Positions 48,964 to 60,375 of a DNA stretch of 64,000 nucleotides are shown here, one piece after another. Positions within the stretch are counted from its first letter, which is position 1. Each line of letters opens with the position of its first letter. The position numbers and the translations under genes are program-made. The DNA comes from Eonycteris spelaea (lineage: Eukaryota > Chordata > Mammalia > Chiroptera > Pteropodidae): contig PUFA01000182.1 of the NCBI GenBank assembly GCA_003508835.1, positions 2,418,001-2,482,000 on the forward strand. The letters are read 5' to 3'. A model generated the notes under the pieces. That model saw only the letters and a list, made by a program, of their open reading frames with translations, was not told the DNA's origin and did not search any database.

Positions 48964-49001
48964 TGGATGAACCAAGTGTCAATGGATGAACCAAGTGTCA
49001 A
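48964..49001 (+). repeat. perfect 19-base tandem duplication
   Basis: tggatgaaccaagtgtcaa occurs twice in direct succession (48964-48982 and 48983-49001) with no mismatch. This points to a recent duplication. Confidence 0.97.
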
Positions 49002-49289
49002 CCGTTTAAACGAGATAGGATGGGAACAAGGCCACTGAGAGGTGCGGGGCCCGAGGGGAAAGGAAAAACCTGAATTGCTGATTTTATCTTGATGTACAAT
49101 TGTGTTGACCATGGAATTTTATCTCTTTTTCTCGTGTGTTAGAGTTGAAAAAATAGAGCTTGAAAATGTTCTCTCCCTTGCTGACTGAGGATTTGGGTTC
49201 AGGGAAGGCCGTGGCCCTGGCCTCGCCCTGGGCTGGGCTCCGCTGGCTCACCAGGGTGGCTTGAGAGGCTTAGAGATGGTTCTGGAAAT

Positions 49290-49540
49290 GCAAGGCCATA
49301 ATAATAGTGCTGATAACAGTAGTGGTGGCAGTAATGATGAGTCTTTCCTATAATTTCTATGTGGGAGGCATATAAAGAAATCTCTATGTCTTTGAACCTC
49401 AACAATCTATGAGTAGGTAAACTATCCCTATTTTGCAGAGAGGGAAACTGAGGCACAGAGAGGTTAAGGTACCCGCCGTGGGCCACACAGCTGGAGTCCC
49501 ACCCATGCCTTGTAGTGCCTTGGGGCTCAGGAGCCTGAGG
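49290..49540 (-). mobile_element. MIR element, antisense
   Basis: 'gagagggaaactgaggcaca' and 'cagagaggttaaggtacccg' are the MIR core reversed. Confidence 0.75.
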
Positions 49541-50940
49541 GCTCGACCCCCTTCCCATGCGTAGTAAGCGGTCACGTGGCCCCTCTGGCTGGCTGGGGTG
49601 AGGCTGGGGACAAAGGGCCAGCAGGAACTAGCCTGAGCTCCAGGCCACTGCCGAGCCGTCCCTGCAGGTCACCAGCTCCATGGGGGATCCCTTGGCCTCG
49701 GCTCCCTCTCCCCATGTCCCACTCCTCAGCCTCAGGGGGCTCCCCCTGCCTGGCCCCCCAGCTAGGGTTTTCTACTCCCCCCACAGGATTTATTTCCACC
49801 CCCCTTAGCCCTTCTGGGCCCTCCCCACTCCCCCCCCCGGTACATCCCCCTCCAACCCACAGCATTTGGGACCCTCCACTTAGCATCCCCTGTTCCCCAC
49901 CTCTACAGGCCTCCCTCTGCCCCCTCCCAGTTCCTTACTCACTCTGGGCTCTCGTCCCAGCCCCAGAGGGGATCCCGCCCCTCCCTCACCCTTTGGGACT
50001 TCCCCTTCTCCCTCGCCTGCCCCCCCCCGGGGGCTCCCCCAGCCCTGTGACTCCCAGGTTGGTGGGGAACCGCCAGGGGTTTTCCTCACACGCCCACGTG
50101 GGCTCAGTGGAAAGGTCGTGGACGGCAGGCAGGACATCCCCTCCACCACCTGCCCAGGTCCCAGGGCAGGGGAGGGACAGGACCGAGGCCAGGTCGGGGT
50201 GGGGGTGGGAAGGCTGAGGCCGGGGCAGGGGGGGTCAAGGCATGCAGCCGGAGCAGAGCAAGGAGGCTGCAGGGCCCTGCAGTTTCGGTCAGAGGCAAAA
50301 GGCAGCAGCGTGCCAAGCCCAGCGTGGCCAGAGCAAGACTTCCTGGGGTATTTTTCTGCTTGTTGATTTTAGTTTGGGGAAAGAAAAAAACTTTTTCTCT
50401 TTGGTGCAATGAGGAGGCCCATCCTGGACGGGAGAAGGGGTGGGGTTCCTTGGGGCTCTCCTTGCTCTTCCTGCAAGGCCTGAGCCCCCAGAGGCAGCAG
50501 GCTGCAGCAGCCCACTCACTGTGTGGGCGCAGGTGCCCCCTTGACCTCTCTGGACCTGGGGGCTGCGGTGGCGGCTGGGCAGACGGGGGGGCTGCAGCCC
50601 TGGGAGGGCTTTGGGTCTCTATGTGCCCAGAGCCTGGGGTTGGCTCCCGCACAGCCAGTAACAGCAGTGGCACGGCGGCCAGGTTTCGTAATAAACCGGT
50701 CTTTTAATTGCTACAGGGCAGGAGGAGGGAGAAGAAAAAAAAAAAAGGAGGCAAAGATTTGTTGGACTTGGGTGGCGCCGGCTGCAGAGAGAAGAGGCAC
50801 TGTTTTTGCGAAGGAGCCTGGAGCTGCTAACAGGGACTTAAGTAACATTTCCTGGTGAGCCTGCAGGAGGGGGCGGGGCGGGGCGGCTGGAGCGTGAGGG
50901 GGCGGGGTCCGGTCCCCCTCGGAGGCGGCACAGACACAAG
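49541..50940. other. GC-rich sequence downstream of GADD45B
   Basis: 49.6-50.1 kb is C-rich with many CCCC runs. 50.3-50.85 kb is less GC-rich, with an A12 run at 50734-50745. No gene is seen. Confidence 0.4.
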
Positions 50941-50944
50941 AAGC

Positions 50945-51525
50945 CAGAAGCTTTAGAAGTTTATTACAAGGCCATCCTCAGAAGTGAGAACAGACGTGTC
51001 TGTGAGCTTCCCGTCTCTCCCAGTGGTTCAGGTCACAGTGCAAGTAACAAAATAGATTGTCTCTTTAGTTTGCAAACCGGGAGTTCATGAGCACCAGCAG
51101 CCCCGGCTCCCCAGTCCCGAAGGTTAGTCCCGAAGGTTAGTCCCGGCGCGCTCCGCGCCCTCGTCGTCCACCAGCGCCCTATGCAGACGTCAGCTCCAGC
51201 CTCCAGAGGGGTCGGGGTGCCGTCGGGCTCACCCCACCACCGAAGCGTGGAGGCCAAGCCTCCCCCCGCTGCGGCTTCTGCTCCGTCGCGAGGCCCGAGC
51301 GCCAGGGTCCCCTCTCCTGCTGGCCCGGGGCCCCCTCTGCTCCTCTCGCCGCGGCCTCCGCGGGCGCCGCTCCAGGCTCGCCGCCCACGCTCTCCCCTCT
51401 CCATGATTCTGCCCCGATGGTCTCACGGGTTGGGTTGTTTGGGGAGGTGGTTCTGGGGTGAGGGGTAGATATTTGTTTTATTTTTTTTGTGGCAGCAACT
51501 CGGCAGGTCCTGATGCCAAGGGGTC
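50945..51525 (-). other. GADD45B: GADD45B 3' UTR
   Basis: About 580 bases lie between the stop codon and the poly(A) signal, close to the remembered human length. I saw no AU-rich element cluster. Confidence 0.75.
50960..50965 (-). terminator. GADD45B: GADD45B poly(A) signal
   Basis: TTTATT on the plus strand is AATAAA on the minus strand, about 560 bases after the stop. A second one near 51475-51480 could give a shorter transcript. Confidence 0.7.
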
Positions 51526-51639
51526 TCAGCGCTCCTGGAGGGAGATGTAGGGGACCCACTGGTTGTTCCCCCGGCTCTCTTCGCAGTAACTGGCCACCTC
51601 CACTAGGCCCTGGCTCTTCCAGGCGTCCGTGTGTGGGTT
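51526..51639 (-). CDS. GADD45B: GADD45-beta, exon 4 (C-terminus)
   Basis: The exon follows ttctgcag on the minus strand and encodes the last 37 residues, starting [20 protein letters not shown] and ending [10 protein letters not shown], with stop TGA at 51528-51526. From memory human has His where this has Gln in WKSxGL; otherwise the segment appears identical. It forms the last strand and helix of the L7Ae/Gadd45 fold. Confidence 0.97.
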   Translation of the reverse strand, partial: NPHTDAWKSQGLVEVASYCEESRGNNQWVPYISLQER

Positions 51640-51898
51640 CTGCAGAAGAGAAAAGACGGGGTTCAGTGGGAGCCCCGGGAGTGGGCAGGGAGCCTCCCTC
51701 CCCCAGGGCCAGCGTAGGGAAAACAGGCTGGCTCAAAATAGCAAAATAGCTAGCTGGGTGACGAGGCCGCTGCGGGCTGCCCACGGGACATGCCGCGCGC
51801 GGCTGAGCTCTGAGCTGGTGCAGGTCCGACTTTGTTGACAAACACGGGGCCAGGTGCGGGGGCGGGGCGGGACCGACGGAGGACCCCGCCCAACTCAC

Positions 51899-52121
51899 CG
51901 TGACCAGGAGGCAGTGCAGGTCCCGGGCCTCCGCGGTGCCCTGGGCCTCGTCTGGCTCGCCCAGCAGCTGCGCCAGGCGCTGCATGCCGGACACCCGGAC
52001 GATGTCGATGTCGTTGTCGCAGCAAAAGGACTGGATAAGCGTGAAGTGGATCTGCAGGGCGATGTCGCCCTCCTCCTCCTCGTCGATGGCCAAGAGGCAC
52101 AGGACCACACTGTCAGGGTCC
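51899..52121 (-). CDS. GADD45B: GADD45-beta, exon 3 (acidic core)
   Basis: 223 bases encode 74 full codons after completing Val39. The exon contains [20 protein letters not shown], followed by [20 protein letters not shown] and the [11 protein letters not shown] segment. The acidic loop and the helix after it are known in the GADD45 family to contact MTK1/MEKK4 and, for GADD45-beta, to inhibit MKK7. The donor acg/gtgagt and acceptor cctcag/gg are consensus. It differs from remembered human at a few places (Gly for Asp after EEEE; DEAQGTA for AETQGTT). Confidence 0.97.
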
Positions 52122-52483
52122 CTGAGGGGCCAGAGGAAGGGGACGGGTCAGCCGAGGGTCCTGGGGAGGGGCCGCCAAGCTGCCAGCGGTTTGCAAAAAC
52201 AAAGAGAAGCCGCAGGTGTGCATGCAGCTGGGGGAGTGGGGGTGGGGCACATGCACGTTCAAAGTATCGGGGAACGTAAGATAGGGACGCACCGCCGCGG
52301 GGTGCTTGCACATGATGCAGTGTCAGGATATTGCAGGCCCTCCCCCCCCCCAAAGAAAGCTCCATCCACAGTGGGGATACTTGGGGAAGTCCCAGCCCCG
52401 CGCAGGAGATGGGCGCAGCAGGGAGCGTGCAGAGCGGAGGGGGGTCCCCACCCGCGCCCAGCCGGGGACGGGGTCTGACTCAC

Positions 52484-52585
52484 ACATTCATCAGCTTGGC
52501 CGACTCGTACACCCCCACGGTGAGGCGATCCTGACGCTGCGCGGCCACCAGCAGCTCCTCCACCGCGGCGCTCACGGTCTGCATC
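52484..52585 (-). CDS. GADD45B: GADD45-beta, exon 2
   Basis: 102 bases complete Lys15 and encode [20 protein letters not shown] and [13 protein letters not shown] plus two bases of Val. The splice sites are ccccag/gatg and aatgt/gtgagt. It forms the first helix and strand of the fold. Confidence 0.97.
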
Positions 52586-52671
52586 CTGGGGTAGGGGAGA
52601 GGGGGTCAGCGCCCGGCCAGCCACCGGGCGCTCAAGCCCCCGTCTGGCCCGGCCGACCTCAGGCTACTTAC

Positions 52672-52715
52672 TTCTGCGCCGCGTTGTCGCACGCCACCAG
52701 CTCTTCCAGGGTCAT
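52672..52715 (-). CDS. GADD45B: GADD45-beta, exon 1 (start)
   Basis: GADD45B is a small acidic nuclear and cytoplasmic stress protein. It binds and activates MTK1/MEKK4 toward p38/JNK, blocks MKK7 downstream of NF-kB, and is linked to active DNA demethylation and cell-cycle checkpoints. This exon encodes MTLEELVACDNAAQ and two bases of Lys, then donor gtaagt. The four exons (44, 102, 223 and 114 bases) join to 160 codons plus stop, exactly the family length, with no frame breaks. The start matches the family N-terminus MTLEEL. The gene is compact, with introns of about 86, 362 and 259 bases, which suits rapid induction. Confidence 0.98.
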
Positions 52716-52978
52716 GTTGCAGTTATAATCCACAGTGGAAAGCCCCTCCGCGACAGCGTCGCTGGAGAAAACGTACGTAGACCCCGAGGCCGGAGAGCCC
52801 AAACCCTTCCCACGGAGCCTGAGCGCTCGTCCTAGATCTCCGGAAGGCAGCGAACTCCTCCCCCGAAAAGGCGGAAAAAAAATTGCAAAGTCCTCAGCAA
52901 GAGTAATCCAGGCGGCGGCGCACGGAAAGAAGCGGCCCAAGGAGGCAGCGATCTGAGCCCTCGGCCGCCGGCGCTGCC

Positions 52979-52985
52979 TTTTATA
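52979..52985 (-). promoter_or_regulatory. GADD45B: GADD45B TATA box
   Basis: TATAAAA on the minus strand. A start about 25-30 bases downstream (about 52950-52955) would give a 5' UTR of about 235-240 bases. A TATA box fits an inducible immediate-early gene. Confidence 0.8.
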
Positions 52986-53176
52986 GACTGAAAAATACGG
53001 GGCGTGTCCTCTGCGGCCGTCCGCCCCGCCTGTGACGAACCCACAAAGGCGACTGGTCGGCGGCGGGGAGGGGGCGTGGCCCCGCGCGGGGCGCCCCACG
53101 TGGGGGCGAGAGCCAGGAGGAGGGCGCGGGGGAGCGCGAGTGCCAGAAAAGAAAAAAAAAAGCAGAAGTTTTTCTC

Positions 53177-53272
53177 CTGATTTCCCGGCAGCCGCGCCGC
53201 GTTTCGGGGCGCGCGCGGGATTTCCAGCGCGCGAGGCAGCCCGGACTTTCGGGTGGGGGGCCTGGAATCCCC
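53177..53272 (-). promoter_or_regulatory. GADD45B: cluster of NF-kB-like sites upstream of GADD45B
   Basis: GGGATTTCCA lies at 53217-53226 (plus strand), GGGGATTCC at 53272-53264 (minus) and a half-site GGGAAATCAG at 53186-53177 (minus). They are about 225-320 bases upstream of the predicted start. Human GADD45B is a known NF-kB target through several promoter kB sites. Equivalence of these sites is inferred. Confidence 0.5.
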
Positions 53273-53431
53273 TCCCAGTCCCCGGAGAGTCCCGGGCTCT
53301 CGCCTTTCCCAGATTCTGCTGGGGGCCTGCTTTGCAGCCCTATCCCTCCCAGGTGGTGGTGGGGGTCCCCTCGGGCTGCGCGACCCTAGACTCTGGCTTC
53401 TTTGGGCCTCTGCATCCCTACCTAATGGGCA

Positions 53432-53695
53432 TGCAATGCCGACCTCCTTGGGTTGCAGGAAGCGTTAAAAAAAAAGGGGGGCATGCAAGTAAGTGCTTAA
53501 TAAACAGTGGTGGTTGCGGGAGGCCCCTCGAGGTCTGCAATGTTGGGGGCTGCGAAGGTCGGCCTGTGCCCCCACCTGTGCTGTGAAAATGCACACCAGC
53601 CTCACCAGATTGCAGGAAGCAGTACTTAAAATAAGGGGTGCACCGTAAGCGCTCGACAGATGTCACCTGGTGGTCGCGGGAGGCCGCCCCGAGGC
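53432..53695 (+). repeat. tandem duplication of a MIR-derived segment
   Basis: Two copies of a segment of about 105 bases lie about 156 bases apart. Both run from atgca through ttgcaggaag, an A-rich part, gtaag(t/c)gct and tggt(t/c)gcgggaggcc. The aagtgcttaataaacagtgg part resembles the MIR 3' end. The copies have diverged, so the duplication is old. Confidence 0.75.
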
Positions 53696-53699
53696 CCCC

Positions 53700-54470
53700 A
53701 GAAGCAGGGACGAGCCCAGGCGCCCCCTCCTCACCCGCTTTGAGTTTCAGGGTGGGGCGCCCGTGGGAGGCGCAGGTGGCTGAGCTACAGCGGGCTGAGC
53801 GCCCCCTGCCGGCGTCTCCCGTTCCACCGTTTGACCGCGCCTGGACGCCGGGCCTGGGGAGACGTCAATGCCCGGGTGAAAGCCAGAGATAAACGGTTCA
53901 TGCCTGCGCCGCACACTGCCACCTCGGGGCCCCTTGCAGTGATGGTCGCCACTTCCATCTCTTCCGTCCGGGGTGGGCGCTGATATGTACGTACTGGGCG
54001 CGTAGCGTCTGCCAGTAGGGAAAGCAGGGGCCACGCGTAACTGCATGATGCAAAAGAGGGGAGCGAGGCTGGGTGAGGCCGCCGCTCCCCCAGGCCACCG
54101 GCTCCTTGGTGGTGGAGCCACGCGCACAGGGACTGCCGCCAGTCTCACGGTGTCCCCGAGAAGGACGTTCACAAGCCATGCGTGCAGGCCCGCGTGGGAC
54201 TGTCCCCCACGACCGATCGGGAGCTCTCGGGTGACTCACATCTGTGTCCCCTCCCCCGCCAGCCTGGGGTCTGGACTCGGCCCGCGGACCCGCTGACGCA
54301 TCGCGCCGCCTCCGCGCCGCCCACCGTGTGGGCGCGAAATGTCCCGGGCGCTGCGAGGCGCGGCGGCGCCACCTGGTGGCCTGACCGGGTCTCTGCGCCC
54401 GCAGCGCCGGAAGGGGCGACGTGCAGGGGCGGCGGCGGGGTGACGAGGCCTGGAACTTGGGTGACAGCTG
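53700..54470. other. CpG-rich sequence upstream of GADD45B
   Basis: Rich in CpG, without a recognisable exon. It may be distal promoter or shore of the GADD45B CpG island. Confidence 0.4.
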
Positions 54471-54474
54471 CAAT

Positions 54475-54760
54475 CTTTACATACACAACGTTTTACATAT
54501 GCAACATGTGTTTTAAAATATCCTAATGCAATATATTTTTTTAAATCTAAATGTGTACTGAACAAAACCCCATCTATGAGGAACAGAATATCAAGATTTG
54601 AAAGGTAGACAGGATCCAAACCTGCCAGGATTAGGGGAAGGCCAGGCAGGTGAGCTGTGCAGGTGAGGGTCACATTCTGTTTATCAGCGTTGATTTTGAT
54701 TTTTTGAAACTATTTTGCGTGAACCTGTTTATCTTGATTACTGAGTTCTTTGGCACCCCG
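54475..54760. other. AT-rich island in the divergent interval
   Basis: Sharply more AT-rich than either flank (for example aaatatcctaatgcaatata). I do not recognise it as a repeat. Confidence 0.4.
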
Positions 54761-55559
54761 CTCGCCCTACCCTAGACCCAGCCCTGAGGATAATCCCTGT
54801 CTGCCCAAAGGAAAGAGAACCCATCTAAGGGGGGGGGGATGCATGACCCACCCACGCCCATCAGCATGTGCAAGGCCAGGAAATCCAGGTGAGGCGCACC
54901 CACCTCACGAACGAGAATCCGTAAACGTGACTACTTTTGTGTTAATGTGTTGCACTCAAGATCCTAGTCAGAGGGAACCTTCGGGGAGCGCTGGCTGCAT
55001 GCCAAGCATCTCGAAGCAGTTTCTCCCTCGATGCCGGGGAAGCGGCCCTGGGGCCCTCGTTCCAAGCTGACGGAGGAGGAAAAGGAGCCTCGGGAAGACA
55101 GGGCCCGGGGTTCAAGGCCCGGAGCTGGCCATCCTCGAGGACGTTGCCAGACACGGCACATACTCCGAGGTCCCGGCAGGAGGATGGGGTGTTTGGAGTC
55201 CAGAGGGAGAGAACTGGGGGGGATGCGGGTCGGGGAGGTCAGACTTGTGGGGAAACGAAGCAAAGTGGGCACTGGAGGGTGTTGGTTTTTTCTGATGAAG
55301 ACAGAAGTGGGTGGCCGGCCAGGCACAGTGCGCAGCCCAGGGGCCTGGCCTCGCAGGGACAGGCTGGCCCATTCCAAGGGAAAGCTCAGGATACCTATGC
55401 TTTGAGAACCTGCTCGACCCCATTCAAATTTGGGGTGCAAAATTTAAGGGGGCATCCAAAAGTTCGGTATCAAGATTTAATTCATCTTTCCAGAAATTCT
55501 CCCTTGCAGAGTCATCCCCCCCCATCCATGAGTCAAAGCCCCGCCCCCAGTGGGCCGCT

Positions 55560-55725
55560 GTTCGGAGGTAGGGACTGGGCCTAGGTGAGGCCTTGAGGTG
55601 ACATTTGAACTGAGACCTGGGTAACAGGGGAAGCCAGGCCTGGGAAGCTGCAAAGGGCACTGCTCCTGCACTGTGCGTGCAAAGGCCCGGAGGTGGGACC
55701 CCCGGGGATGGACTAGGGTGAGGTG
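55560..55725 (+). mobile_element. old interspersed repeat fragment
   Basis: 'gaggtgacatttgaactgag' and 'tgcaaaggcccggaggtggg' are a phrase pair common in mammalian DNA. The family is not named with confidence. Confidence 0.45.
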
Positions 55726-56094
55726 AAAACCCAGCTGAGGGGGTGAGGGGACCGTGGACGGAGGAGGGAGGAGGCCCCGGCAGCTGTGGGGAGCACCCCG
55801 GATTCCACTCTGCGTGTGCTGGGGAGGCATCCGTTTGAAGCTGGGGCAGGGCTGGCCTCGGACGTCACGTTTTTTTGTGTTTTTGGTTGTTTATTTTCGC
55901 AGAGATGAACAAGACGTGAGTCCTGTCCCCAGGAAGAGGCTTCCTGGTGGGGTGAGTCATCACCTGAACTTTGAGATGTTGGTGAGACAGGCGGGCTGGG
56001 AGCAGTGGAGGAGATGGCAGGAGCGAAGCGGGGGGGACCGGACGCCGGGCACGTTTGGGGCGGCGGGCGGGCTCCGCTGTGGGACCAGGTGGGC

Positions 56095-56200
56095 CTGGTT
56101 CAATGCCACCTCCCCTGCGTCACGAGCTGTGTGTCCCTGAGCTGGTGCCTTAACTTCTCCGAAACTCCCTCTTCAGAACGATGACAAGGAAACAGTGACC
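56095..56200 (+). mobile_element. MIR fragment
   Basis: 'gtgtccctgagctggtgcct' and 'taacttctccgaaactccct' approximate the MIR core. Confidence 0.5.
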
Positions 56201-56269
56201 TAGACTGGGTTTGGCACGAAGACCGTGCTCCGGACACCTTCCCTCCTGTGGTCATCGTGAAAGCCACTC

Positions 56270-56565
56270 GAGGCCACTTCCTCCCTCCCTGCTCGCCGAG
56301 CGCCCCTCAGTCCTCCTCGGCAGGCTGTCCAGGGTGCCCTCGGGAGGTTGTCCCCCTCGTCCGTCCTCGGCTGACCCTGTCACACGCCCCAGAACCCCTC
56401 CCTGTCGTTCTTTGAACGTGCCAGGTGTCTTCCCGCCAGGCCTTTCCTTTGCTGTCCCCACCTTCCCCGCCCCGTGTCCCCTTGCCTCTGTCCCCCTCCC
56501 GGCACCTGCCACATTTTACTCCCCCCTAACGGTTCATACCTCCCGTTTTGCTTCTTAGCACTGAC
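56270..56565 (+). mobile_element. L2 3'-end fragment
   Basis: 'tttgaacgtgccaggtgtct', 'ccgccaggcctttcctttgc' and the C/T-rich remainder fit the L2 3' end, though diverged. Confidence 0.55.
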
Positions 56566-57589
56566 CGTGATCTGACGCATTTTACTCATTTGCCGTAATC
56601 GTCGTCCATGCAGGGACGTCAGCTCCGCCGTGTGGGAGTTGGGGTCTATATGGCCGGGTGTGGTGTTCCCGGTGCCCAGGAGGCGCTCGACAACCGTGCG
56701 CTGGTGGCACGGCTGGCGGCGTCCCCGCCGCGCTCTGAGGCGCTCGGCGTTGCCGGACGAGGGCACGTCGTCTGAAGAGGGAGAAGCACGGGTCCCGTGA
56801 GAGCACACAGCAGCGTGCCGACGATCGTGTTCGACGCGTGCGGGGGCCCGGGAGAGGTCACCGCCCGTCCGAAGAGCTCAGAGCTCCAAGAGCCGCACCC
56901 CGAGCCAGTCAGGACAGGGACGTGGCTCCGCTCGGTGGACACGGGGCGGTCCTCGGCTGCCTGTCCCACGGCTCCTGCTTCTCTGGGTGCGTGAGTCCCG
57001 CTGCCTGCACCGCTGGGGGCGGTCCCCATCAGACTCCGCGGGCTCCAGACACCAGCTGCACCTGGGCCACCCTCACTGCAGACCAGCTGGCTGCATACTC
57101 GGGGTCCCCACGACCACGCCCAGGCATGCTGCCTCCCTGGGGTGACTCAGGACTCAGGAAAGTGCCCGGCGGCCTCCCACTGAGCTGCACGAGGCCCCTG
57201 GGGTGGCCGTGACCAGGTGGGTCCCACAACGAGTGGCTTGAAGCTCCAGGTTTACCCTCTCCCGGGGGTCCGGAACTCAGCGTGGGCAGGGCGGGGCCCT
57301 GGAGGGCCAGGGCGGCCCGTGCCAGGCCCCCACACGACCTCGCCTTAACCAATCACGTCTGCAGGTCCCATTCACGGGGTTCCAGGTGGTATCGATTCAG
57401 GGGACACTAGTCACTCCGGCACAGACGGCGAGATTCGCAGCCCCAGGCTGGAGGGGCCAGACGCACAGGGGGGTCAGCCAGCGAGCTTGGGGGGCGCCGA
57501 GTGCGGGAGGGGCAGCTCCTCAGAGGTCAAGCGCCTCCCGGCCACCCGGAGGGAGAGATGAGACCTCGCGGCTGCCTTGCTCCGAATTC

Positions 57590-57960
57590 CCGAGATGTGC
57601 AAACAGCCCAAATGTCCATCCACTGATGACAGATGGAAAATTGTGGTCAGTCCGCACGGGGGACACTCACCCCGCCGCGGACGGACCCTGAACACGTGAC
57701 GCTCAGGGAGAGACATAAAGCCACACGCATGCGATTCCGTTTACGTGACACGTCCAGGTGTGTCACTGACGGGAGTGGTGAGCGGGGGCTGGGCGGGAGT
57801 GACTGGGTGGGGACGGGGCTTCGTTTAGGAGCAGCGAGAGTGCGGGGCGATGGCTGCCTGCATGTGAGAATCTTCTAGAAAACAACGACTTACACAGCCT
57901 GCAGGGCACATTGTCCAGCACGTGAACTGCATTTCGATAAGATTGTTAGAAAAACCGACA
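57590..57960 (+). mobile_element. L1 ORF2 end and 3' UTR
   Basis: 'cccaaatgtccatccactga', 'acataaagccacacgcatgc' and 'cacgtgaactgcatttcgat' follow an old L1 in sense orientation. Confidence 0.75.
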
Positions 57961-58724
57961 TGGCCGCAGCAGCTCGCTGACCGCCTCCCCTCGGGCAGAC
58001 CCGGTCTCCCTCCCTCTGCGGTCAGTGACGGCAGAGCCGACGGGGTGTGAGGGAAGTGGCGGCGGCGTGAGCCTCCAGAGGCCTGTGAGCTCCTGTCCAC
58101 CTCTCTGCGCCCTGAGGTGCCACGTGACAAGCGCCACGTGCTACGGCGGTGGGCACAGGGAGAGACCCGAGGGCACACAGAGAGGGAGAGGGGCCCCCCA
58201 AGGCCCCGGGCTGACCACGGAAGCCCCCGGCCAGCGACCCCCGTCAACCCCACATAGGACAGACCCGCTGGCTGAGCCCATTTTCCTGACCCACGAAATC
58301 GTGAGACATAATAACGTTTGGGGGGTGTGTCCCCCTGACGAGGGGAATTCAAACCTTCCAGACGTCCTGAAGTCCGGGACCCATCTCAAATCCCCGAGTC
58401 CCCTCGCAAGGTGGCCGTGTGGGGAGAGCCAGCCCTGAGCACGTGGCTGCCACCCAGCCTCTGTCTCCCCAGTGCCCGCCCTACACAGTGAGGGGTCTGA
58501 CCAGCACACAGGTGGCAGCTCGCTCACAAAACAGCTGTGGTTTTTCGGGAACGCGGGGCGGCGGGGGGGGGCGCCCTGGGGTGAGGAACGGGCCTTCTGG
58601 GTGCTGCACAAGGCATGGGGACAGGTCCAGAAGGGACGACAGCCCAGGTCTACATGCAGGCCCTGCCCAGCCCAGGCCAGTATGGCCCCTCACCTGGCTT
58701 TCCCAGCATGCCCTTCACCTGTGC

Positions 58725-59195
58725 GGCCAGGTAGCTAATAGCTGCCCGAGGCTACTGAACCCTCGAAATATGGCCAGTGTGACCGAGGACCCGAGCTTTA
58801 AATGAAATTTAATTTTAATTCATTGAAGTGTACAAACGAAAGCGATGTAAAATATTTTTCCTTTAAACACGACCTTATTTCAAGAGTTTTGTGAAACGTG
58901 CAAATTTAGCACCCAAGTTACAAAATGCCATAAGTATAAGCTACACACTGTTCCGAAGACTCTCTTTGAAAAAAAAAAAAAATCTAACCAATCTCCTCAA
59001 TGACTTTTCTACGTTGATTACAATATTGTTTAGACTATCTGGGTGTATCATGTTAAGTAAAACAATCAAGACTGCCATCTCCTGTTTCTTTTCACTTTTA
59101 AAGCAGCATCTAGGACGTGTCAAGGAACGTGTAGCTCATAGTCTAGCGTCCTTCTTGTCGGATACTCTCTTTTTAATCGAGACATACTGGACATG
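58725..59195 (-). mobile_element. DNA-transposon-like repeat
   Basis: 'cgaaatatggccagtgtgac', 'gaaatttaattttaattcat', 'catctcctgtttcttttcac' and 'cgtgtagctcatagtctagc' follow a common mammalian repeat whose ends carry tgtggctagtgg. I do not name the subfamily. Orientation is uncertain. Confidence 0.5.
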
Positions 59196-59379
59196 GAACG
59201 TGTGTTGATTCGATGCATTTATACACTGCGACCCGGCTGCCTGCACAGCCCGAGCTAACACCCCTACCAGGCCACCTAAGCATCGTCCCTTCTTGTGGTG
59301 GCACTTTCTGTTTCTACTGAGACCATGCTGTGCTGAGTAAGGCTGTTTTTCTTTCTTCCACTTGGAAACACGAATTACG

Positions 59380-59625
59380 TCCAACACACGACGAGTCCCT
59401 GTGTCCAGCTTAAAGAACAGACATGACCAGCTGGCTTACGAAATAGAAGGAGGCCACCGTGTCGAAGCCCCATCACTCGCCTGTCCCCACGTGCCACCCA
59501 CCTTCCCCTACGGAAGGAACTGCTATGCTGACTTCTGGGTTAACCATGTCCCCTCTCTCCTTTCGATTATATCACACTTGGAGCAGCCCTGCGTGACAGC
59601 TCATTTGGCCAGGTTCTGAATTTTG
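59380..59625 (-). mobile_element. antisense LINE-like fragment
   Basis: 'ctgctatgctgacttctggg' and 'ttaaccatgtcccctctctc' match a phrase frequent in antisense L1 fragments. Confidence 0.4.
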
Positions 59626-59829
59626 TAGCCCTGGCAGGGGCCTGTGGGCATTCTCCTGAACTTTGCACTTTTCACGGCTTTGTGTTGGGGGTGGGAGGTC
59701 CGGTGGCTGAATGTTGCAGGGCTGCATTCCTGGCTACTGCCCGGTATGTGATGGTTGGAGCTTATCCATGTACGTTCGAGTTGTCAGTTTTTGTTTCCCA
59801 ATCACGACAAACAGCCAAAGCTTCAAATC

Positions 59830-60120
59830 AGATCCTCTGATGAGGAACTGAGACACCCCTGGACAGCGGCCAGCAGGGACCCAAGGCTGCCCAGCTACTG
59901 GCCCAGCAGCCGGCAAGGACCAAGCCCTTCGGACAACCCTAAGAGTGAGCTTGGAAGTGAACTCTGTCCCAGTTTTGTGACGTTTTATGGAGCCGGGAGC
60001 CAGACCACCCAGCTAAGCCACTCCCGGTTCCCAACCCACGGAAATGCAAGAGACGTGAGCTGCTTCAAGCCTCTGTATTTGGGGACTCTTCCTTACAGAG
60101 CGACAGATAACTAATACGCT
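59830..60120 (+). mobile_element. LTR (MaLR-like) 3' part
   Basis: 'ccacggaaatgcaagagacg', 'gctgcttcaagcctctgtat' and 'agagcgacagataactaata' fit the 3' end of an MLT1/MaLR-type LTR. Confidence 0.5.
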
Positions 60121-60124
60121 GATG

Positions 60125-60375
60125 TTACATTGCATATTTGTCTCCTTTAGTCTGTCTGCATCCCCTGAAGTCCCTCATTCATTGCCATGTCCACCACACC
60201 ATGGACGTGACTTTGCACTGGCTGATCCCTCTCCCGGGCTGGCTTTCTCCCCCACTTTACCCTGGCTCATCCCGCCTTCCCTCCAAGTCCTTGCTCAAAT
60301 GTCACCTTCTCCACATACTCCCAAACTCCACACAGTCCTCCAAGGTCCTGTATAATTCACTCATTTGTAACACCT
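60125..60375 (+). mobile_element. L2 3'-end fragment
   Basis: 'actttgcactggctgatccc' and 'ttgctcaaatgtcaccttct' are signature L2 phrases. Confidence 0.85.
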
